In this document: positions 52,900-63,654 of the stretch, piece after piece
Numbering within the stretch: position 1 is the first letter of the stretch
Layout of the letters: every line of letters begins with the position of its first letter
DNA from: Asaia lannensis NBRC 102526
GTDB taxonomy: Bacteria > Pseudomonadota > Alphaproteobacteria > Acetobacterales > Acetobacteraceae
DNA: 64,000 nt
Direction: 5' to 3'
Assembly (NCBI RefSeq): GCF_024054035.1
Contig: NZ_JAMXQU010000002.1
Coordinates: 434,001-498,000 of the forward strand
Made by a program: the position numbers and the translations under genes
The notes under the pieces: model-generated
What the model was told of the DNA's origin: nothing
Seen by the model: the letters and a program-made list of their open reading frames with translations, nothing else
Database searches by the model: none

Positions 52900-53313
52900 A
52901 TGATCAAACTGGTCGTGGGCTGCACCACGCTCGACGAACTCGCCGCGTGGATGGCACGCGGCGAGCGTATCGAGGGCCATGGTGTGATACGCACGCGCAC
53001 CATGCCCAAACAGGCCGATGAAATTGCCGGACAGGGATCGCTATATCGTGTGATGGGCGGGCTTGTGCTGTGTCGTCAGCCTATCGCCGGGTTTCGTCCC
53101 TTCACACGTCCCGACGGGCAGTTGGGCACGCATATCCTGGTCACTGACGACATCATCCCGGTTCATCCGCGCGCCATGCGCCCATTCCAGGGGTGGCGCT
53201 ATCTCAAACCGGACGATGCCCCCCCCGATCTGGGGGGACAGTCGGTGGTATCAGGCCTCGAGGACCTCCCCCCTGCCCTGCGGCGGAGCCTGTCCGAGCT
53301 CTGTCTGATCTGA
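52900..53313 (+). CDS. DUF1489 family protein
   Basis: 137 residues. DUF1489 is an alphaproteobacterial family of unknown function; here IKLVVGCTTLDELAAW, VIRTRTMPKQADEI, SLYRVMGGLVLCRQPI and GWRYLKPDDAPPDL match its pattern. ATG at 52900 preferred over a TTG three codons earlier. Its 3' end overlaps the convergent FUSC gene by 63 bases. Confidence 0.87.
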   Translation: MIKLVVGCTTLDELAAWMARGERIEGHGVIRTRTMPKQADEIAGQGSLYRVMGGLVLCRQPIAGFRPFTRPDGQLGTHILVTDDIIPVHPRAMRPFQGWRYLKPDDAPPDLGGQSVVSGLEDLPPALRRSLSELCLI

Positions 53314-55284
53314 TCCGGGCGGCGTGACGGATGGAAGATCGCTGAGCAGCCCGCTGCGCAGGAACGCGATGAAAGTCTCTGTAACTTCGCCAAGCGGTCG
53401 CTCAGGGGTCATCAGCCTGCTGGCAAAGTCTTCAAACCGCTCTGCCTGCGCGAAATCTGCCCTGCGCAGACCATTCTGCATGTCGAACCGGTAAAGCGTC
53501 ACTTCACCGCTCAGGCGACGCAATGCGCGCAATGTCTGCCCGGTTGTCATGGCATCGCCATCCTGTTTCAGGCTGATCTGACCGCCGAAAAGCGGCAAAC
53601 CGCCACGCGCAAACTCCGCCGCGATCAGGGTCTTGCCGACATCACGCTGGGCGCGATCCGTCTCTACCGGAACCTGATCACCCGAGAGAACCAGTGCAGC
53701 ATAACGACAGCTGGCCAGAAGAGCCCGCCTGAGAAGTGTGTCGCGGTCAGTATCACGTCTCTGGGGCCAGAGCAGCAGAACGCAGGCCAGCGCCACACCG
53801 CTGCCAATCAGATTATCGAGCACGCGTGCCCATATAATTCCACCGCCAGGCATCACCGCCTCGGCGATGACCACAACAAGCCCTGTCAGGAAGAACACCA
53901 GCATGGTGTAATTGACGGCGCGCGTGGCGATTGCTGCCAGAGACAGAAAGACGGCGGCCAGAAGCAAGGCGGGCTTGCCGGGCAGGACGAGCGCACAAAG
54001 CGCAGCCAGCAGGCTTCCCCCGATACTGCCAATCACACGTTCCACGCTGCGCACAAGGGTGAGGTGACCGGCCGGCTGCATGACAAGCAGCGCTGCGATC
54101 AGCGCCCAGTAAGAGAACCCCTCTCCCGCATAGAGACAGATGAGCTGCGTGATACTCAGCGCGAATGAGAGACGCAGTGCATGACGCCATATCGCTGGGG
54201 TCAGAACGGGCGCCGAAAGACGAGGCACAGCGTCATCTTCACGGTGACGCCGGGAGAACGCATCGATCATCTGCCTGAACGCCATGACGCAGGCATTCAG
54301 GGGCATGGTGCTTGCATCCTGCCTGGTCAGGGCCTCGCGTTCGAGCCCGTCGGCAAGCCGACCCAGAATACGGAAATCGGGTTGGGGCCTGCCCGACTGA
54401 CGCGTGCATTCATGACAGGCTGTGCCGAGACGCTTCAACCCGCGTTGCGCACCCGGTGGCAGCAAACCGCGTTCAGCCAGATGTTCCAGCGCCAGGAGTG
54501 CCGTAAACACTCTCTCTGCAGTCGACAGCATGGCCTCGAGACGGCGTCTTACGCGTGAGTTTCCATGACGGGCATCGAGAAGGGCGACAAGACCGCGCGC
54601 GCGCTCGATGGCGTTACGTGCCGCCTGGCGATGCACGGTCTCGCGCAAACGTCCCACCGCCAGCTCACGCGCCATGAGATCGAGGATGAAAAATGTCGCA
54701 GCCAGACTGCGCCGCGCAGGCGCGTAAGGCTGCTGACGCCATAGAACCAGACAGAACAGCATGGCGAGAACGCCGCCCGCACAGAACAGCCCCGCAATGG
54801 CAAGTGCCTGCAGAGGCGCCGAAGGAAAGCCTGTTGCCGCCACAGCTGCGCAGCCAGCCAGAGCCCAGAGCTGGGTAATCGCAGGGGAAAAAACCCGGGC
54901 CAGCCCGCATCCAAGACCGATGAGTGCGACCAGCAGCACGGTCGCGCCATTGCCGAAAAAACTCAGCGCGGAAACAGCAAAGACGAGCGCCGTGCCTGCG
55001 AGGGTGAACCCTCCGAGGACCTGAAACCGCTCGCGATCGGGACCGCCGGGATCGATCAGGCAAGCCCAGAAACAGGCAAAGGCAATCCAGGCCAGTATGG
55101 GGGAATCGAAAAACAGGGACGGCACAAGGGCAAGTGCCGTCACAATGGCAGCGCGTCCCCCTTCATACAGGCTAAGCTGTTCGGGTGTCAGGGCGACTGC
55201 GTAGCGCGCGAGATGATTGGTCGTGGACGTTGTGAAAGAGGCAAGGGAGCGGAAAGCAGCAGGTCGGGAACGCCCCTTCTTCAT
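53251..55284 (-). CDS. FUSC family inner-membrane protein
   Basis: 677 residues. Two blocks of about five to six transmembrane helices (roughly 45-180 and 385-510) are each followed by a cytoplasmic helical part, the architecture of FUSC/YccS/AaeB proteins, linked to aromatic-acid efflux or membrane homeostasis. Motifs include ALVPSLFFDSPILAWIAF, YWALIAALLVMQPAG and a second RVIGSIGGSLLAAL, in the FUSC repeat. Starts 31 bases after the nitronate-monooxygenase-like gene ends. Its C-terminus overlaps DUF1489. Confidence 0.87.
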   Translation of the reverse strand: MKKGRSRPAAFRSLASFTTSTTNHLARYAVALTPEQLSLYEGGRAAIVTALALVPSLFFDSPILAWIAFACFWACLIDPGGPDRERFQVLGGFTLAGTALVFAVSALSFFGNGATVLLVALIGLGCGLARVFSPAITQLWALAGCAAVAATGFPSAPLQALAIAGLFCAGGVLAMLFCLVLWRQQPYAPARRSLAATFFILDLMARELAVGRLRETVHRQAARNAIERARGLVALLDARHGNSRVRRRLEAMLSTAERVFTALLALEHLAERGLLPPGAQRGLKRLGTACHECTRQSGRPQPDFRILGRLADGLEREALTRQDASTMPLNACVMAFRQMIDAFSRRHREDDAVPRLSAPVLTPAIWRHALRLSFALSITQLICLYAGEGFSYWALIAALLVMQPAGHLTLVRSVERVIGSIGGSLLAALCALVLPGKPALLLAAVFLSLAAIATRAVNYTMLVFFLTGLVVVIAEAVMPGGGIIWARVLDNLIGSGVALACVLLLWPQRRDTDRDTLLRRALLASCRYAALVLSGDQVPVETDRAQRDVGKTLIAAEFARGGLPLFGGQISLKQDGDAMTTGQTLRALRRLSGEVTLYRFDMQNGLRRADFAQAERFEDFASRLMTPERPLGEVTETFIAFLRSGLLSDLPSVTPPGSDQTELGQAPPQGRGEVLEA

Positions 55285-55315
55285 GCTGTCTCTGCTCCCT
55301 CGCGTGGCAGGGCTC

Positions 55316-56746
55316 TCAGCGCCCGGTCATGATTTGTGCAACCAGCTGTCCGACAGTCGGCGTGAAGCCGTCAGCATAGAACGGATCGCTACCGAAACGC
55401 CACGCATTGGTGCCGCCGAACATCAGGTTGTTATCCACCAGACGATCGGCTGCTTCGGAGCCCATGCTGTCATCGGCATGGGCAATGTCCTGAAGGCTCT
55501 TCTGGATACAGAAAGAACGCGGATCGGACTTCGCCCCGTTGGTATAATTCGGCCCGCGCTGGCTCCAGTTCGAGAAGCGGCATTCCGACAGACAGCCCAT
55601 GCAGGCCACCTGATCGGCCACAATCTCCCGGCTCTCTTCGGGTGTGACGAAAACGAGCGTGGAATCCGGCGTACGCAGGGCTTCGGTATAGCCCGCCGCT
55701 TCCCATGCCAGAACATGCTCGCGGTCAGGCGCGGTCATCCAGACTTCGCGCTTGCGTGCTCCAATACCATGCGGCGTATCGTGCTCGCCGATGGGCTCGC
55801 TGCTATAGGCGACCTGACGCTCGGAACGACCACGCAGATTCTGCATGAAGCTGTTATTCACCGCAGAAGAGTAGAACCCTGTGGGCGAGAAGCGATTGAG
55901 ATAGACATCGCCTTCATGCAGGCTGCGCAAACGGCGCTTCCAGGCATCGGGGATCGGGCTCTCCTGGGTCAGCAGCGGGCGCGTACCGAACTGGAATACG
56001 ATCGGGCCGATTTCCGGATTATTGAACCAGTGCGCCCACTCCTCGAGCCACCACACTCCGCCTGCCATGATGATCGGCACGTTTTCAAGGCCGAACTGGT
56101 TCATGGATTTACGCAGTGCCGCAACGCGCGGATAGGGATCTTCGGGGAGAAGAGGGTTCTCGGTGTTCGACAGGCCGTTATGCCCGCCCGCACGCCAGGG
56201 ATCCTCATAGACGACAGCGCCGAGAAGCTCGGCCGTCTTGCTATAGGACCGCTTCCAGAGCGCGTTGAACGCACGCGCAGAGGAGACGATAGGATAGTAA
56301 TGCACCTTGTGGCGTGCCGCGATTTCGGAGAGGCGATAAGGCATGCCTGCCCCGCAGGTCAGGCCGTCGATCATGCCGGGAGCGCCTTCGAGAATTCCCT
56401 CGATGACCTGCTCGGCACCGCCCATTTCCCAGAGCAGGTTGGCATTGATCATGCCATTGGATCCGGCGATCTCGCGCGCGATCCTGACCTGGGTGATACC
56501 GCCCTCGATAGCGTAGCGTATCAGTTCCTCATGGCGTTCGCGTCGCGTGCGACCCGCATAAACCTGAGGGATACGATTGCCAGCTTCATCGTAACTATCG
56601 GCGTTGACGGCCGAAACCGTTCCCACGCCGCCAGCCGCGGCCCAGTGGCCGGCTGAAATACCGGTAGAGACCGAAACACCCTTTCCACCTTCAACGAGGG
56701 GAAGGACATCCCGGCCAGCCATACGGACGGTATCGATCGACATCAT
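55316..56746 (-). CDS. Nitronate monooxygenase-like flavoprotein
   Basis: 476 residues. TIM-barrel flavoprotein of the 2-nitropropane dioxygenase/NPD group: GISAGHWAAAGGVGTVSA, GLTCGAGMPYRL, YPIVSSARAF, PIIMAGGVWW and FQFGTRPLLT (phosphate-binding end). The longer C-terminus has a cysteine group, VACMGCLSECRF and SFCIQK, that could bind a metal or Fe-S cluster and is not part of simple nitronate monooxygenases. Function beyond FMN-dependent oxidation is unclear. The second Met is an equal start candidate. Leads the FUSC gene. Confidence 0.85.
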   Translation of the reverse strand: MMSIDTVRMAGRDVLPLVEGGKGVSVSTGISAGHWAAAGGVGTVSAVNADSYDEAGNRIPQVYAGRTRRERHEELIRYAIEGGITQVRIAREIAGSNGMINANLLWEMGGAEQVIEGILEGAPGMIDGLTCGAGMPYRLSEIAARHKVHYYPIVSSARAFNALWKRSYSKTAELLGAVVYEDPWRAGGHNGLSNTENPLLPEDPYPRVAALRKSMNQFGLENVPIIMAGGVWWLEEWAHWFNNPEIGPIVFQFGTRPLLTQESPIPDAWKRRLRSLHEGDVYLNRFSPTGFYSSAVNNSFMQNLRGRSERQVAYSSEPIGEHDTPHGIGARKREVWMTAPDREHVLAWEAAGYTEALRTPDSTLVFVTPEESREIVADQVACMGCLSECRFSNWSQRGPNYTNGAKSDPRSFCIQKSLQDIAHADDSMGSEAADRLVDNNLMFGGTNAWRFGSDPFYADGFTPTVGQLVAQIMTGR

Positions 56747-56765
56747 AATCTGTATTGTACTCCGA

Positions 56766-56794
56766 AGAAGAGAGGCCCATGCGGCCTCTCTTCT
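56766..56794 (-). terminator. Strong hairpin after pnp
   Basis: AGAAGAGAGGCC and GGCCTCTCTTCT make a perfect 12-bp stem with a five-base loop, beginning 12 bases after the pnp stop. The tract that follows on the minus strand is short and only partly T-rich, so it may terminate or protect the 3' end. Confidence 0.55.
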
Positions 56795-56806
56795 GAATCA
56801 TGGAGA

Positions 56807-58960
56807 TCAGTCAGCGTCGCGCTGTCTGGTCGGACGGGCGGCCTTCGCACCGACACTTTCCGTGATATCGGCGCCGGTCTGCTGATCGACGACGCGCATC
56901 GACAGCTTCACCTTGCCGCGGTCGTCGAAGCCGACAACCTTGACCTTCACGGCATCGCCCTGCTTGACGACATCGGTGGTCTTGGCCACGCGACCATCGG
57001 TCAGCTCGGAGATATGCACGAGGCCGTCACGCGGGCCGAGGAAGTTCACGAACGCGCCGAAATCGGCAGTCTTGACGACCTTGCCATCATAGATACGACC
57101 GATTTCCGGCTCGGCGACGATACCTTCGATGCGCGAGATGGCCTTCTGGGCCTGCTCGTCATTCGAAGCAGCGATGGTGATCACGCCCTCGTCGTTAATG
57201 TCGACCTTGGCACCCGAGAACTCGACGATCTCGCGAATGACCTTGCCACCCGAACCGATCACATCGCGGATCTTTTCCTTGGCGATGGTCATGGTGGTGA
57301 TCTTCGGCGCATTGCGCGATACGCCCTCACGACCTTCATCGATCGCCTTGGCCATCTCGCCGAGGATATGGATGCGGCCATCACGGGCCTGCTCCAGCGC
57401 GACCTTCATGATTTCCGGCGTGATGGAGGTGATCTTGATATCCATCTGCAGCGCGGTGATACCGGCTTCGGTACCGGCAACCTTGAAATCCATATCGCCG
57501 AGGTGATCTTCATCGCCCAGGATATCGGACAGCACGGCATAACCACGGTCTTCCTTGATCAGGCCCATGGCGATACCGGCAACCGGACGCTCCAGCGGTA
57601 CACCGGCATCCATCAGAGCGAGAGACGAACCGCAGACGGTTGCCATCGAAGACGACCCGTTGCTTTCGGTGATCTCGGAAACGATGCGTATCGTGTACGG
57701 GAAACGATCCTTGCCCGGCAGAAGCGGGTGAATGGCACGCCATGCAAGCTTGCCGTGACCGATCTCGCGACGGCCGGGGCTGCCCATACGTCCGCACTCA
57801 CCGACCGAGTAGGGCGGGAAGTTGTAATGCAGCATGAAGTTCGAGCGGTGCTCGCCTTCGAGCGCATCGATGATCTGTTCGTCCTGCGTGGTGCCGAGCG
57901 TGGCGACAACCAGCGCCTGCGTCTCACCGCGGGTGAAGAGCGCCGAGCCATGTGCGCGCGGCAGAATGCCGACTTCGGACACGATCGGACGAACCGTCTT
58001 GGTGTCGCGTCCGTCGATACGCTGGCCGGTCTTCAGAATGGCGCCGCGAACGACCTGGGCCTCAAGCTCCTTGAGCATCGGCTTGGCCATATCGACATCG
58101 AGACCCTCTTCGATGAGGCCCTCGATGATGCGCCCCTTCGCAATGGCGATCTTCTCGTAGCGCGCCTGCTTGGCCTTTTCCTTATAGGCGTCGGCCATGA
58201 GCTTGGTGCCGATCTTCTCCACGCGCTTGCGCAGGGCGATCTGCTCCTTGGTGGGGCCTTCGAGATCCCAGGGCTGCTTGGCGGCATGCTCGGCCAGATC
58301 GATGATTGCATCGATCACAGGCTGGAAAGCAGCATGACCGGCGGTCACGGCTTCGAGCATGACAGCTTCCGAAAGCTCGGAGGCCTCGGATTCGACCATC
58401 AGAACGCCTTCGCTCGTTCCGGCGACGACGAGGTCGAGCGCGCTCTCCTTCATCTCCGCGATGGTCGGGTTGATGACGAACTGATCGTTGATGCGCGCAA
58501 CGCGTGCAACACCGACCGGGCCGTAGAACGGAATGCCGGAAAGCGTCAGTGCAGCAGAACAGCCAATCAGGGCCACAAGTGCAGGATCGTTTTCCATGTC
58601 ATGGCTGAGAACGGTCGCCGTGACCTGCACTTCGTTGCGGAAGTTCTCCGGGAAGAGCGGGCGGATGGGACGATCGATCAGACGCGAAATCAGGGTCTCG
58701 CTCTCGGAAGGACGGCCTTCACGCTTGAAGAAGCCACCGGGAATACGGCCAGCTGCATAGGCCTTTTCCTGGTAGTTGACCGTCATCGGGAAGAAATCCT
58801 GACCCGGCTTGACGGTCTTGGCGCCCACGGCCGTGCAGAGCACAACCGTATCGCCGTACGTTGCAACGACTGCACCATCGGCCTGACGGGCAATCTTGCC
58901 GGTTTCCAGAACGAGCGGGCGTCCGGCCCATTCGATTTCCTTGCGGAAGTAGTTGAACAT
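56807..58960 (-). CDS. pnp: Polyribonucleotide nucleotidyltransferase (PNPase)
   Basis: 717 residues. Two RNase PH-like domains ([10 protein letters not shown] region; second with [20 protein letters not shown]-type catalytic loop and [11 protein letters not shown]-like [18 protein letters not shown]), then KH ([15 protein letters not shown]) and S1 ([21 protein letters not shown]) domains; degrades RNA 3'-5' with phosphate. The ATG at 58960 has AGGACAGA upstream; the adjoining ATG at 58963 is equally near. Downstream of rpsO, with which it is co-transcribed. Confidence 0.97.
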   Translation of the reverse strand: MFNYFRKEIEWAGRPLVLETGKIARQADGAVVATYGDTVVLCTAVGAKTVKPGQDFFPMTVNYQEKAYAAGRIPGGFFKREGRPSESETLISRLIDRPIRPLFPENFRNEVQVTATVLSHDMENDPALVALIGCSAALTLSGIPFYGPVGVARVARINDQFVINPTIAEMKESALDLVVAGTSEGVLMVESEASELSEAVMLEAVTAGHAAFQPVIDAIIDLAEHAAKQPWDLEGPTKEQIALRKRVEKIGTKLMADAYKEKAKQARYEKIAIAKGRIIEGLIEEGLDVDMAKPMLKELEAQVVRGAILKTGQRIDGRDTKTVRPIVSEVGILPRAHGSALFTRGETQALVVATLGTTQDEQIIDALEGEHRSNFMLHYNFPPYSVGECGRMGSPGRREIGHGKLAWRAIHPLLPGKDRFPYTIRIVSEITESNGSSSMATVCGSSLALMDAGVPLERPVAGIAMGLIKEDRGYAVLSDILGDEDHLGDMDFKVAGTEAGITALQMDIKITSITPEIMKVALEQARDGRIHILGEMAKAIDEGREGVSRNAPKITTMTIAKEKIRDVIGSGGKVIREIVEFSGAKVDINDEGVITIAASNDEQAQKAISRIEGIVAEPEIGRIYDGKVVKTADFGAFVNFLGPRDGLVHISELTDGRVAKTTDVVKQGDAVKVKVVGFDDRGKVKLSMRVVDQQTGADITESVGAKAARPTRQRDAD

Positions 58961-59151
58961 CATTCTGTCCTGATTAAGGGGCTTTGGCACTGGGACCGAC
59001 GATCCGGAAAGAACGGGCCCTGACTGGCTGGCAGCGTTTCGGACGGCATGGCAAGGAAAACCGGGATCGGACCGGCATATCACCATGTGGCCTGAAACGC
59101 CGAAGGCCGGTTCTGTTTCCAGCTTCAACGTCCAGTGACGCAGCCTGATAT

Positions 59152-59200
59152 CCCGTCGCCGGGTTGGCGACGGGAGGCGGCGGAGGCATGACCCTCCGCC
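59152..59200 (-). promoter_or_regulatory. Tandem hairpins between rpsO and pnp
   Basis: Minus strand, in order: GGCGGAGG/CCTCCGCC (8-bp stem, loop of six; 59179-59200), then CCCGTCGCC/GGCGACGGG (9-bp stem, loop of five; 59152-59174). They lie between the rpsO stop and the 190-base pnp leader; no T-tract follows. In E. coli the matching region holds the rpsO attenuator and an RNase III processing site that autoregulates pnp. Confidence 0.6.
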
Positions 59201-59208
59201 CGAGCATA

Positions 59209-59478
59209 TTAGCGGCGCAGGCCGAGACGCTCGATGAGGGTCTGGTAGCGACCCTGGTCCTTGCGCTTGAGGTAATCAAGCAGACCACGACGCTGACCAA
59301 CGAGCATCAGAAGGCCACGACGTGAGTGGAAGTCCTTCTTGTGCGTCTGCAGATGGCCGGTCAGGTTCACGATACGCTCGCTCAGCAGGGCAACCTGCAC
59401 TTCCGGCGACCCGGTGTCGGTCGGGTTGGTCTTGAATTCTTCAATCAGCGCCGTGCGGCGTTCAGCTGTAATCGACAT
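59209..59478 (-). CDS. rpsO: 30S ribosomal protein S15
   Basis: 89 residues, the standard S15 length: [60 protein letters not shown]. Binds the central domain of 16S rRNA. Its ATG lies 17 bases inside the 3' end of truB, so translation of the two is probably linked. Followed by tandem hairpins and pnp. Confidence 0.97.
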   Translation of the reverse strand: MSITAERRTALIEEFKTNPTDTGSPEVQVALLSERIVNLTGHLQTHKKDFHSRRGLLMLVGQRRGLLDYLKRKDQGRYQTLIERLGLRR

Positions 59479-60415
59479 CTCTGTCTCCGTATTTAAACGA
59501 CTCGAATATCCGTATCGGCTTGAGACGATCCTCCTGGACGCGGCACAAACCGACAAGACACCCCCCCTCCTGGGCTTGCAGGACGTCGCCGTCCTGCGCT
59601 GTCAGCATCAGGTCGCCGAAATCGGCCAAAGCGAGGCTTTGCCCGTAGCGCAGTGCCTGTGCTTCTGCGTCGGTCACGGCCAGAGCCGGGATGTCGGCCA
59701 GCGCGGTCGAGACCGGGCGCAAAAGCGCTGAAAGTGCATCGGCCTTGTCGTCATTTTGAACAAGCTTGTCCAGTGTTATCGCATGGCTCTCATCGAACGG
59801 ACCGCATTTGGTCCGGCGCAGGACGGCGATATGACCGACGGTGCCACAGGCCAGGGCGATGTCACGCGCCAGAGAGCGCATATAGACACCCTTGCCGGAC
59901 TGGACCTCGAAAATCGCGTGATCGCGATCGGGCCGCTCAACCAGCGTGATGGAATCAACACGCGCAGGGCGCGGAGGAAGATCGGGGGGGCGGCCTGCAC
60001 GCGCCAGATCGTAGGAACGCGCACCGTCGACTTTCAATGCTGAATAGACGGGGGGCACCTGCATGATGTCACCGGTGAGCGCTGGCAGAGCAGCCCGCAG
60101 ATCGGCATCGCTCGGGCGATGATCGCTGATCTGGACGACTTCGCCCTCGCGATCGTCGGTCGTACGCGATTCACCGAGGAACAGCGTGAAGCGATAACGC
60201 TTGGTGGCATCCATGATGTAGGGAATTGTCTTGGTGGCCTGACCGAAGGCGACAGGCAAAATGCCGGTCGCCAACGGGTCGAGCGTGCCACCATGTCCGG
60301 CCTTTTTGGCATCGAACAGGCGCCGCGCCTTGTTCACCACATCGGTCGAGCCGATATGCAGGTCCTTGTCGACGACAAGCCAGCCGTCGATATCGAGCCC
60401 TTTTTTGCGTCCCAT
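59462..60415 (-). CDS. truB: tRNA pseudouridine(55) synthase TruB
   Basis: 317 residues. Makes pseudouridine 55 in the T-loop. Catalytic Asp in [17 protein letters not shown], then [39 protein letters not shown] and [10 protein letters not shown]; the C-terminal PUA-like part is short. The ATG at 60415 has GGAG eight bases before it; a TTG five codons upstream is disfavoured. The last 17 bases of the gene carry the rpsO start. Confidence 0.96.
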   Translation of the reverse strand: MGRKKGLDIDGWLVVDKDLHIGSTDVVNKARRLFDAKKAGHGGTLDPLATGILPVAFGQATKTIPYIMDATKRYRFTLFLGESRTTDDREGEVVQISDHRPSDADLRAALPALTGDIMQVPPVYSALKVDGARSYDLARAGRPPDLPPRPARVDSITLVERPDRDHAIFEVQSGKGVYMRSLARDIALACGTVGHIAVLRRTKCGPFDESHAITLDKLVQNDDKADALSALLRPVSTALADIPALAVTDAEAQALRYGQSLALADFGDLMLTAQDGDVLQAQEGGCLVGLCRVQEDRLKPIRIFESFKYGDRDVDYS

Positions 60416-60430
60416 GACGGGTCGCTCCAA

Positions 60431-60856
60431 TCAGTCTTCTGAGTCGAGATCGCGCTGGACCTCGGGTGTACGCATCAGCGCATCCATTTCCATGGCATGC
60501 TCAAGCGCGGCATCGGGCTGGAAATGTATCTCCGGCACAATGCGCGAACGCAGTGTCTTGGAGAGACCGGTACGCAGGAAAGGTGCCACACGCTTGAGCG
60601 CAGGCAGGACATCCTCGATATCGTTGCGCCCGAGACGACAAACGAATGCCGTAGCATGACGGAAATCGGGAGAAATACGGACTTCCGTCACGGTCACATG
60701 CACACCGGCAAGTTCCGGGTCACGGAACTCGGTGCGGGCAAAGAGATCCGAGAGGACACGACGGACCTCTTCGGACATCCTCAGCTGACGCTGCGAGGGG
60801 CCAGCCGCATCACCAGGCCCTGAGAAGCCCGGAACCTTGGAACGCGATCCCCTCAT
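60431..60856 (-). CDS. rbfA: Ribosome-binding factor A
   Basis: 141 residues. Assists maturation of the 16S rRNA 5' end and 30S assembly. KH-like fold with [49 protein letters not shown] and [14 protein letters not shown] 30-residue basic N-terminal extension precedes the core. The ATG overlaps the infB stop by four bases (ATGA). Confidence 0.96.
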   Translation of the reverse strand: MRGSRSKVPGFSGPGDAAGPSQRQLRMSEEVRRVLSDLFARTEFRDPELAGVHVTVTEVRISPDFRHATAFVCRLGRNDIEDVLPALKRVAPFLRTGLSKTLRSRIVPEIHFQPDAALEHAMEMDALMRTPEVQRDLDSED

Positions 60857-63654
60857 GCAGGGATCACTTCCATTTCGAAGCACTCGACCATGTCGCCTTC
60901 GCGCAGATCGTTATAGCCAGCGAAGGAAAGACCGCACTCGTAGTTGCGCGCAACTTCCTTGACGTCATCCTTGAAGCGCTTGAGCTGGCTCAGTTCACCT
61001 TCATGGATCACCACGTTGTCACGCAGCAGACGCACGCCACAGCCGCGCTTGACCACGCCCTCGGTGACATAGCAACCCGCGACCTTGCCGACCTTCGTGA
61101 TGTTGAAGACCTGACGGATCTCGGCGTAACCAAGGAACTTCTCGCGGTGCTTGGGCGCAACCTTGCCCTTGACCAGCTGCTCCACGTCATCGGTCACCTG
61201 GTAGATGATCGAGTAGTAGCGGATATCCACATCCTCACGCTGGGCCATTTCACGGGCCTGCGTGGTAGCGCGGACATTGAAGGCCACGATAATGGCATTC
61301 GATGCCTTGGCGAGCTGGATGTCGCTTTCGGTGATCTGGCCAACAGAGGCATTCAGCACGCGAATGCGGACTTCCTCATGTTCGAGCTTGAGCACCGAAG
61401 CCTCGATTGCTTCGGCAGAGCCCTGCACGTCCGCCTTGATAAGCAGAGCCACTTCCTTCTGCTCACCCGCCTGGATACGGGCCAGCATCTGGTCGAGCGT
61501 GCCACGCGCTGCGGCGCGACCGGCTGCCATCTTGTCCTTCTGCTTGCGCTGACGGAACTCGCAGATCTCGCGGGCACGGTTCTCGTTCTCGACGACCACG
61601 AAGGGCTCGCCGGCACCGGGAACACCCGTAATACCCAGAAGTTCGACCGGCATGGACGGACCGGCATCCTTGAGCTGACGCCCCTTGTCGTCCAGCATCG
61701 CACGGACGCGGCCCCATTCGGCACCGGCCACGACGATATCGGAGCGATTGAGCGTGCCCTTCTGGACCAGCACCGTCGCCACTGGGCCGCGACCGCGATC
61801 CAGACGGCTTTCGATCACCGAGCCTTCTGCGACACGGTTCGGATTCGCCTTCAGGTCGAGCACTTCTGCCTGAAGCAGAATGGCTTCTTCAAGCTTGTCC
61901 AGACCGGTACGCTTAAGGGCCGAAACCTCGACATCCTGCACGTCACCGCCAAGAGCTTCCACCACGATATCGTGGCTGAGCAGGGCCTGACGGACACGCT
62001 CCGGATTGGCGCCCGGCTTGTCGATCTTGTTGATCGCCACGATGATCGGGGCATCGGCAGCCTTGGCATGCTTGATGGCCTCGATGGTCTGCGGCATCAC
62101 ACCGTCATCGGCAGCCACGACCAGCACGACCACGTCGGTAACCGAAGCACCACGGGCACGCATCGATGTGAAGGCCTCATGGCCCGGCGTATCGACGAAG
62201 GTGATCTTGGCGCCGCTATGCAGCGTCACCTGATAGGCACCGATATGCTGGGTAATGCCACCGGCTTCGCCAGCCGCAACATCGGTCGTGCGCAGCGCAT
62301 CGAGCAGCGAGGTTTTGCCATGATCGACATGGCCCATGACCGTCACGACCGGGGCACGCGTCACGAGGTCTTCCTCGCGATCTTCCACACCCTCGATACC
62401 CAGCTCGACGTCGCTCTCGGCCACACGGCGGACACGATGGCCGAATTCGCTGATCACCAGCTCTGCCGTATCGGCATCGATGAGCTGCGTCGCGGTTGCC
62501 ATGACACCCATTTTCATGAGGGCCTTGACCACTTCGGCCTGGCGAAGCGCCATACGATTGGCAAGCTCGGCAACCGTGATGGATTCCGGCAGGATCACGT
62601 CACGAACGACGCGCACCTGATCGGCACGCAGACGTTCGAGCTCGGCCTGGCGACGCTCACGGTCGCGCTGACGACGCACCGAAGCGAGCGAACGCGTCTT
62701 GTCGTCATCGCCTTCGATGGCGGCACGCACATCGATACGACCGGAACGACGGGAGTCCCCGCTCTTCTTGGGGGCCGCAGGCGCACCACGACGCGGCGGC
62801 GCGGCGGGCGCACGACGCGGACCGGCGCGACGATCGTCCTCGCCACCTTCCGCTCCGCCACGACGCAGATGCAGTGTCTCGTTACGCGGTGCGGCAGCAG
62901 CCCCGGCAGCGGCGGGAGCCGGCTTGGGCGTAACCGGACGCGGCGCCATGACAGCGCGCTCGGCCAGCGGGCGCAGACGTTCCATCGGCGCGGCAAGCTG
63001 CACACCGCCGGTGCGACGTGCAGACTCAGCGGCTTCGAGAGGGGCACGACGTGCCGCTTCCTCACGTTCACGCTCGGCTGCACGCGCCTTGCGCTGCTCT
63101 TCGAGTGCTTCCTGCTTTGCGCGGTCTTCGGCAGCTGCCGCCATCTGCCGGTCATGTTCCTCAGCCTCGCGCTGGGCCTCGACCTCGCGTGCAGCAGCCT
63201 CGGCACGTGCAGCTTCCTCACGCTTGGCTTCTTCAGCAGCGGAAAGAATACGGATCTTTTCTTCTTCGAGGCGTGCAGCCTCGCGTGCCGCTTCCTTGCG
63301 CTGCTCTTCGAGCACGCGCTGGCGGATGGCGAGTTCTGCAGGGGTCAGGGCACGCCCTGCACCGGCACGGCCACCACGGCCACCGGCGGCACCGCGGCCG
63401 TCCTTGCGCTCGTTCGTCTCGCGCTTCTTGCGCACCTCGACCTGCACCACCTTGGAGCGGCCATGGCTGAAGCTCTGACGCACAGAGCCCGCATCTACCG
63501 TTCGCCCGAGTTCCATGCGCCCGCCCGGACGCAGGGACAGACGTCCCTTACCCTGGTCACCCTGAGCCTGGGCGCCCTGATCCTGGACATTCTGGCCATC
63601 TGTCTGGCCGCCCTGAGCCTGAGTGCCCTGGTCCCGTTCGTTGCCTTCGCTCAT
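60853..63654 (-). CDS. infB: Translation initiation factor IF-2
   Basis: 933 residues. The first ~340 residues are charged and low in complexity: Gln/Gly-rich at 1-35, then a long Ala/Glu/Arg coiled-coil stretch (about 105-230) and a Pro/Arg/Gly-rich part. The IF2-N region ([21 protein letters not shown]) precedes the GTPase with [23 protein letters not shown] and NKIDKPGA, then the beta-barrel and initiator-tRNA-binding C domain. The ATG at 63654 overlaps the previous gene's stop. Central gene of the nusA-infB type operon. Confidence 0.97.
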   Translation of the reverse strand: MSEGNERDQGTQAQGGQTDGQNVQDQGAQAQGDQGKGRLSLRPGGRMELGRTVDAGSVRQSFSHGRSKVVQVEVRKKRETNERKDGRGAAGGRGGRAGAGRALTPAELAIRQRVLEEQRKEAAREAARLEEEKIRILSAAEEAKREEAARAEAAAREVEAQREAEEHDRQMAAAAEDRAKQEALEEQRKARAAEREREEAARRAPLEAAESARRTGGVQLAAPMERLRPLAERAVMAPRPVTPKPAPAAAGAAAAPRNETLHLRRGGAEGGEDDRRAGPRRAPAAPPRRGAPAAPKKSGDSRRSGRIDVRAAIEGDDDKTRSLASVRRQRDRERRQAELERLRADQVRVVRDVILPESITVAELANRMALRQAEVVKALMKMGVMATATQLIDADTAELVISEFGHRVRRVAESDVELGIEGVEDREEDLVTRAPVVTVMGHVDHGKTSLLDALRTTDVAAGEAGGITQHIGAYQVTLHSGAKITFVDTPGHEAFTSMRARGASVTDVVVLVVAADDGVMPQTIEAIKHAKAADAPIIVAINKIDKPGANPERVRQALLSHDIVVEALGGDVQDVEVSALKRTGLDKLEEAILLQAEVLDLKANPNRVAEGSVIESRLDRGRGPVATVLVQKGTLNRSDIVVAGAEWGRVRAMLDDKGRQLKDAGPSMPVELLGITGVPGAGEPFVVVENENRAREICEFRQRKQKDKMAAGRAAARGTLDQMLARIQAGEQKEVALLIKADVQGSAEAIEASVLKLEHEEVRIRVLNASVGQITESDIQLAKASNAIIVAFNVRATTQAREMAQREDVDIRYYSIIYQVTDDVEQLVKGKVAPKHREKFLGYAEIRQVFNITKVGKVAGCYVTEGVVKRGCGVRLLRDNVVIHEGELSQLKRFKDDVKEVARNYECGLSFAGYNDLREGDMVECFEMEVIPA

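Noticed and set aside
51730-52980. 416-codon minus-strand frame over the nucleoside hydrolase
   Set aside because: The plus frame has a signal peptide and family motifs; the minus frame has none.
57014-59023. 669-codon plus-strand frame over pnp
   Set aside because: Antisense shadow of PNPase with no recognisable motif.
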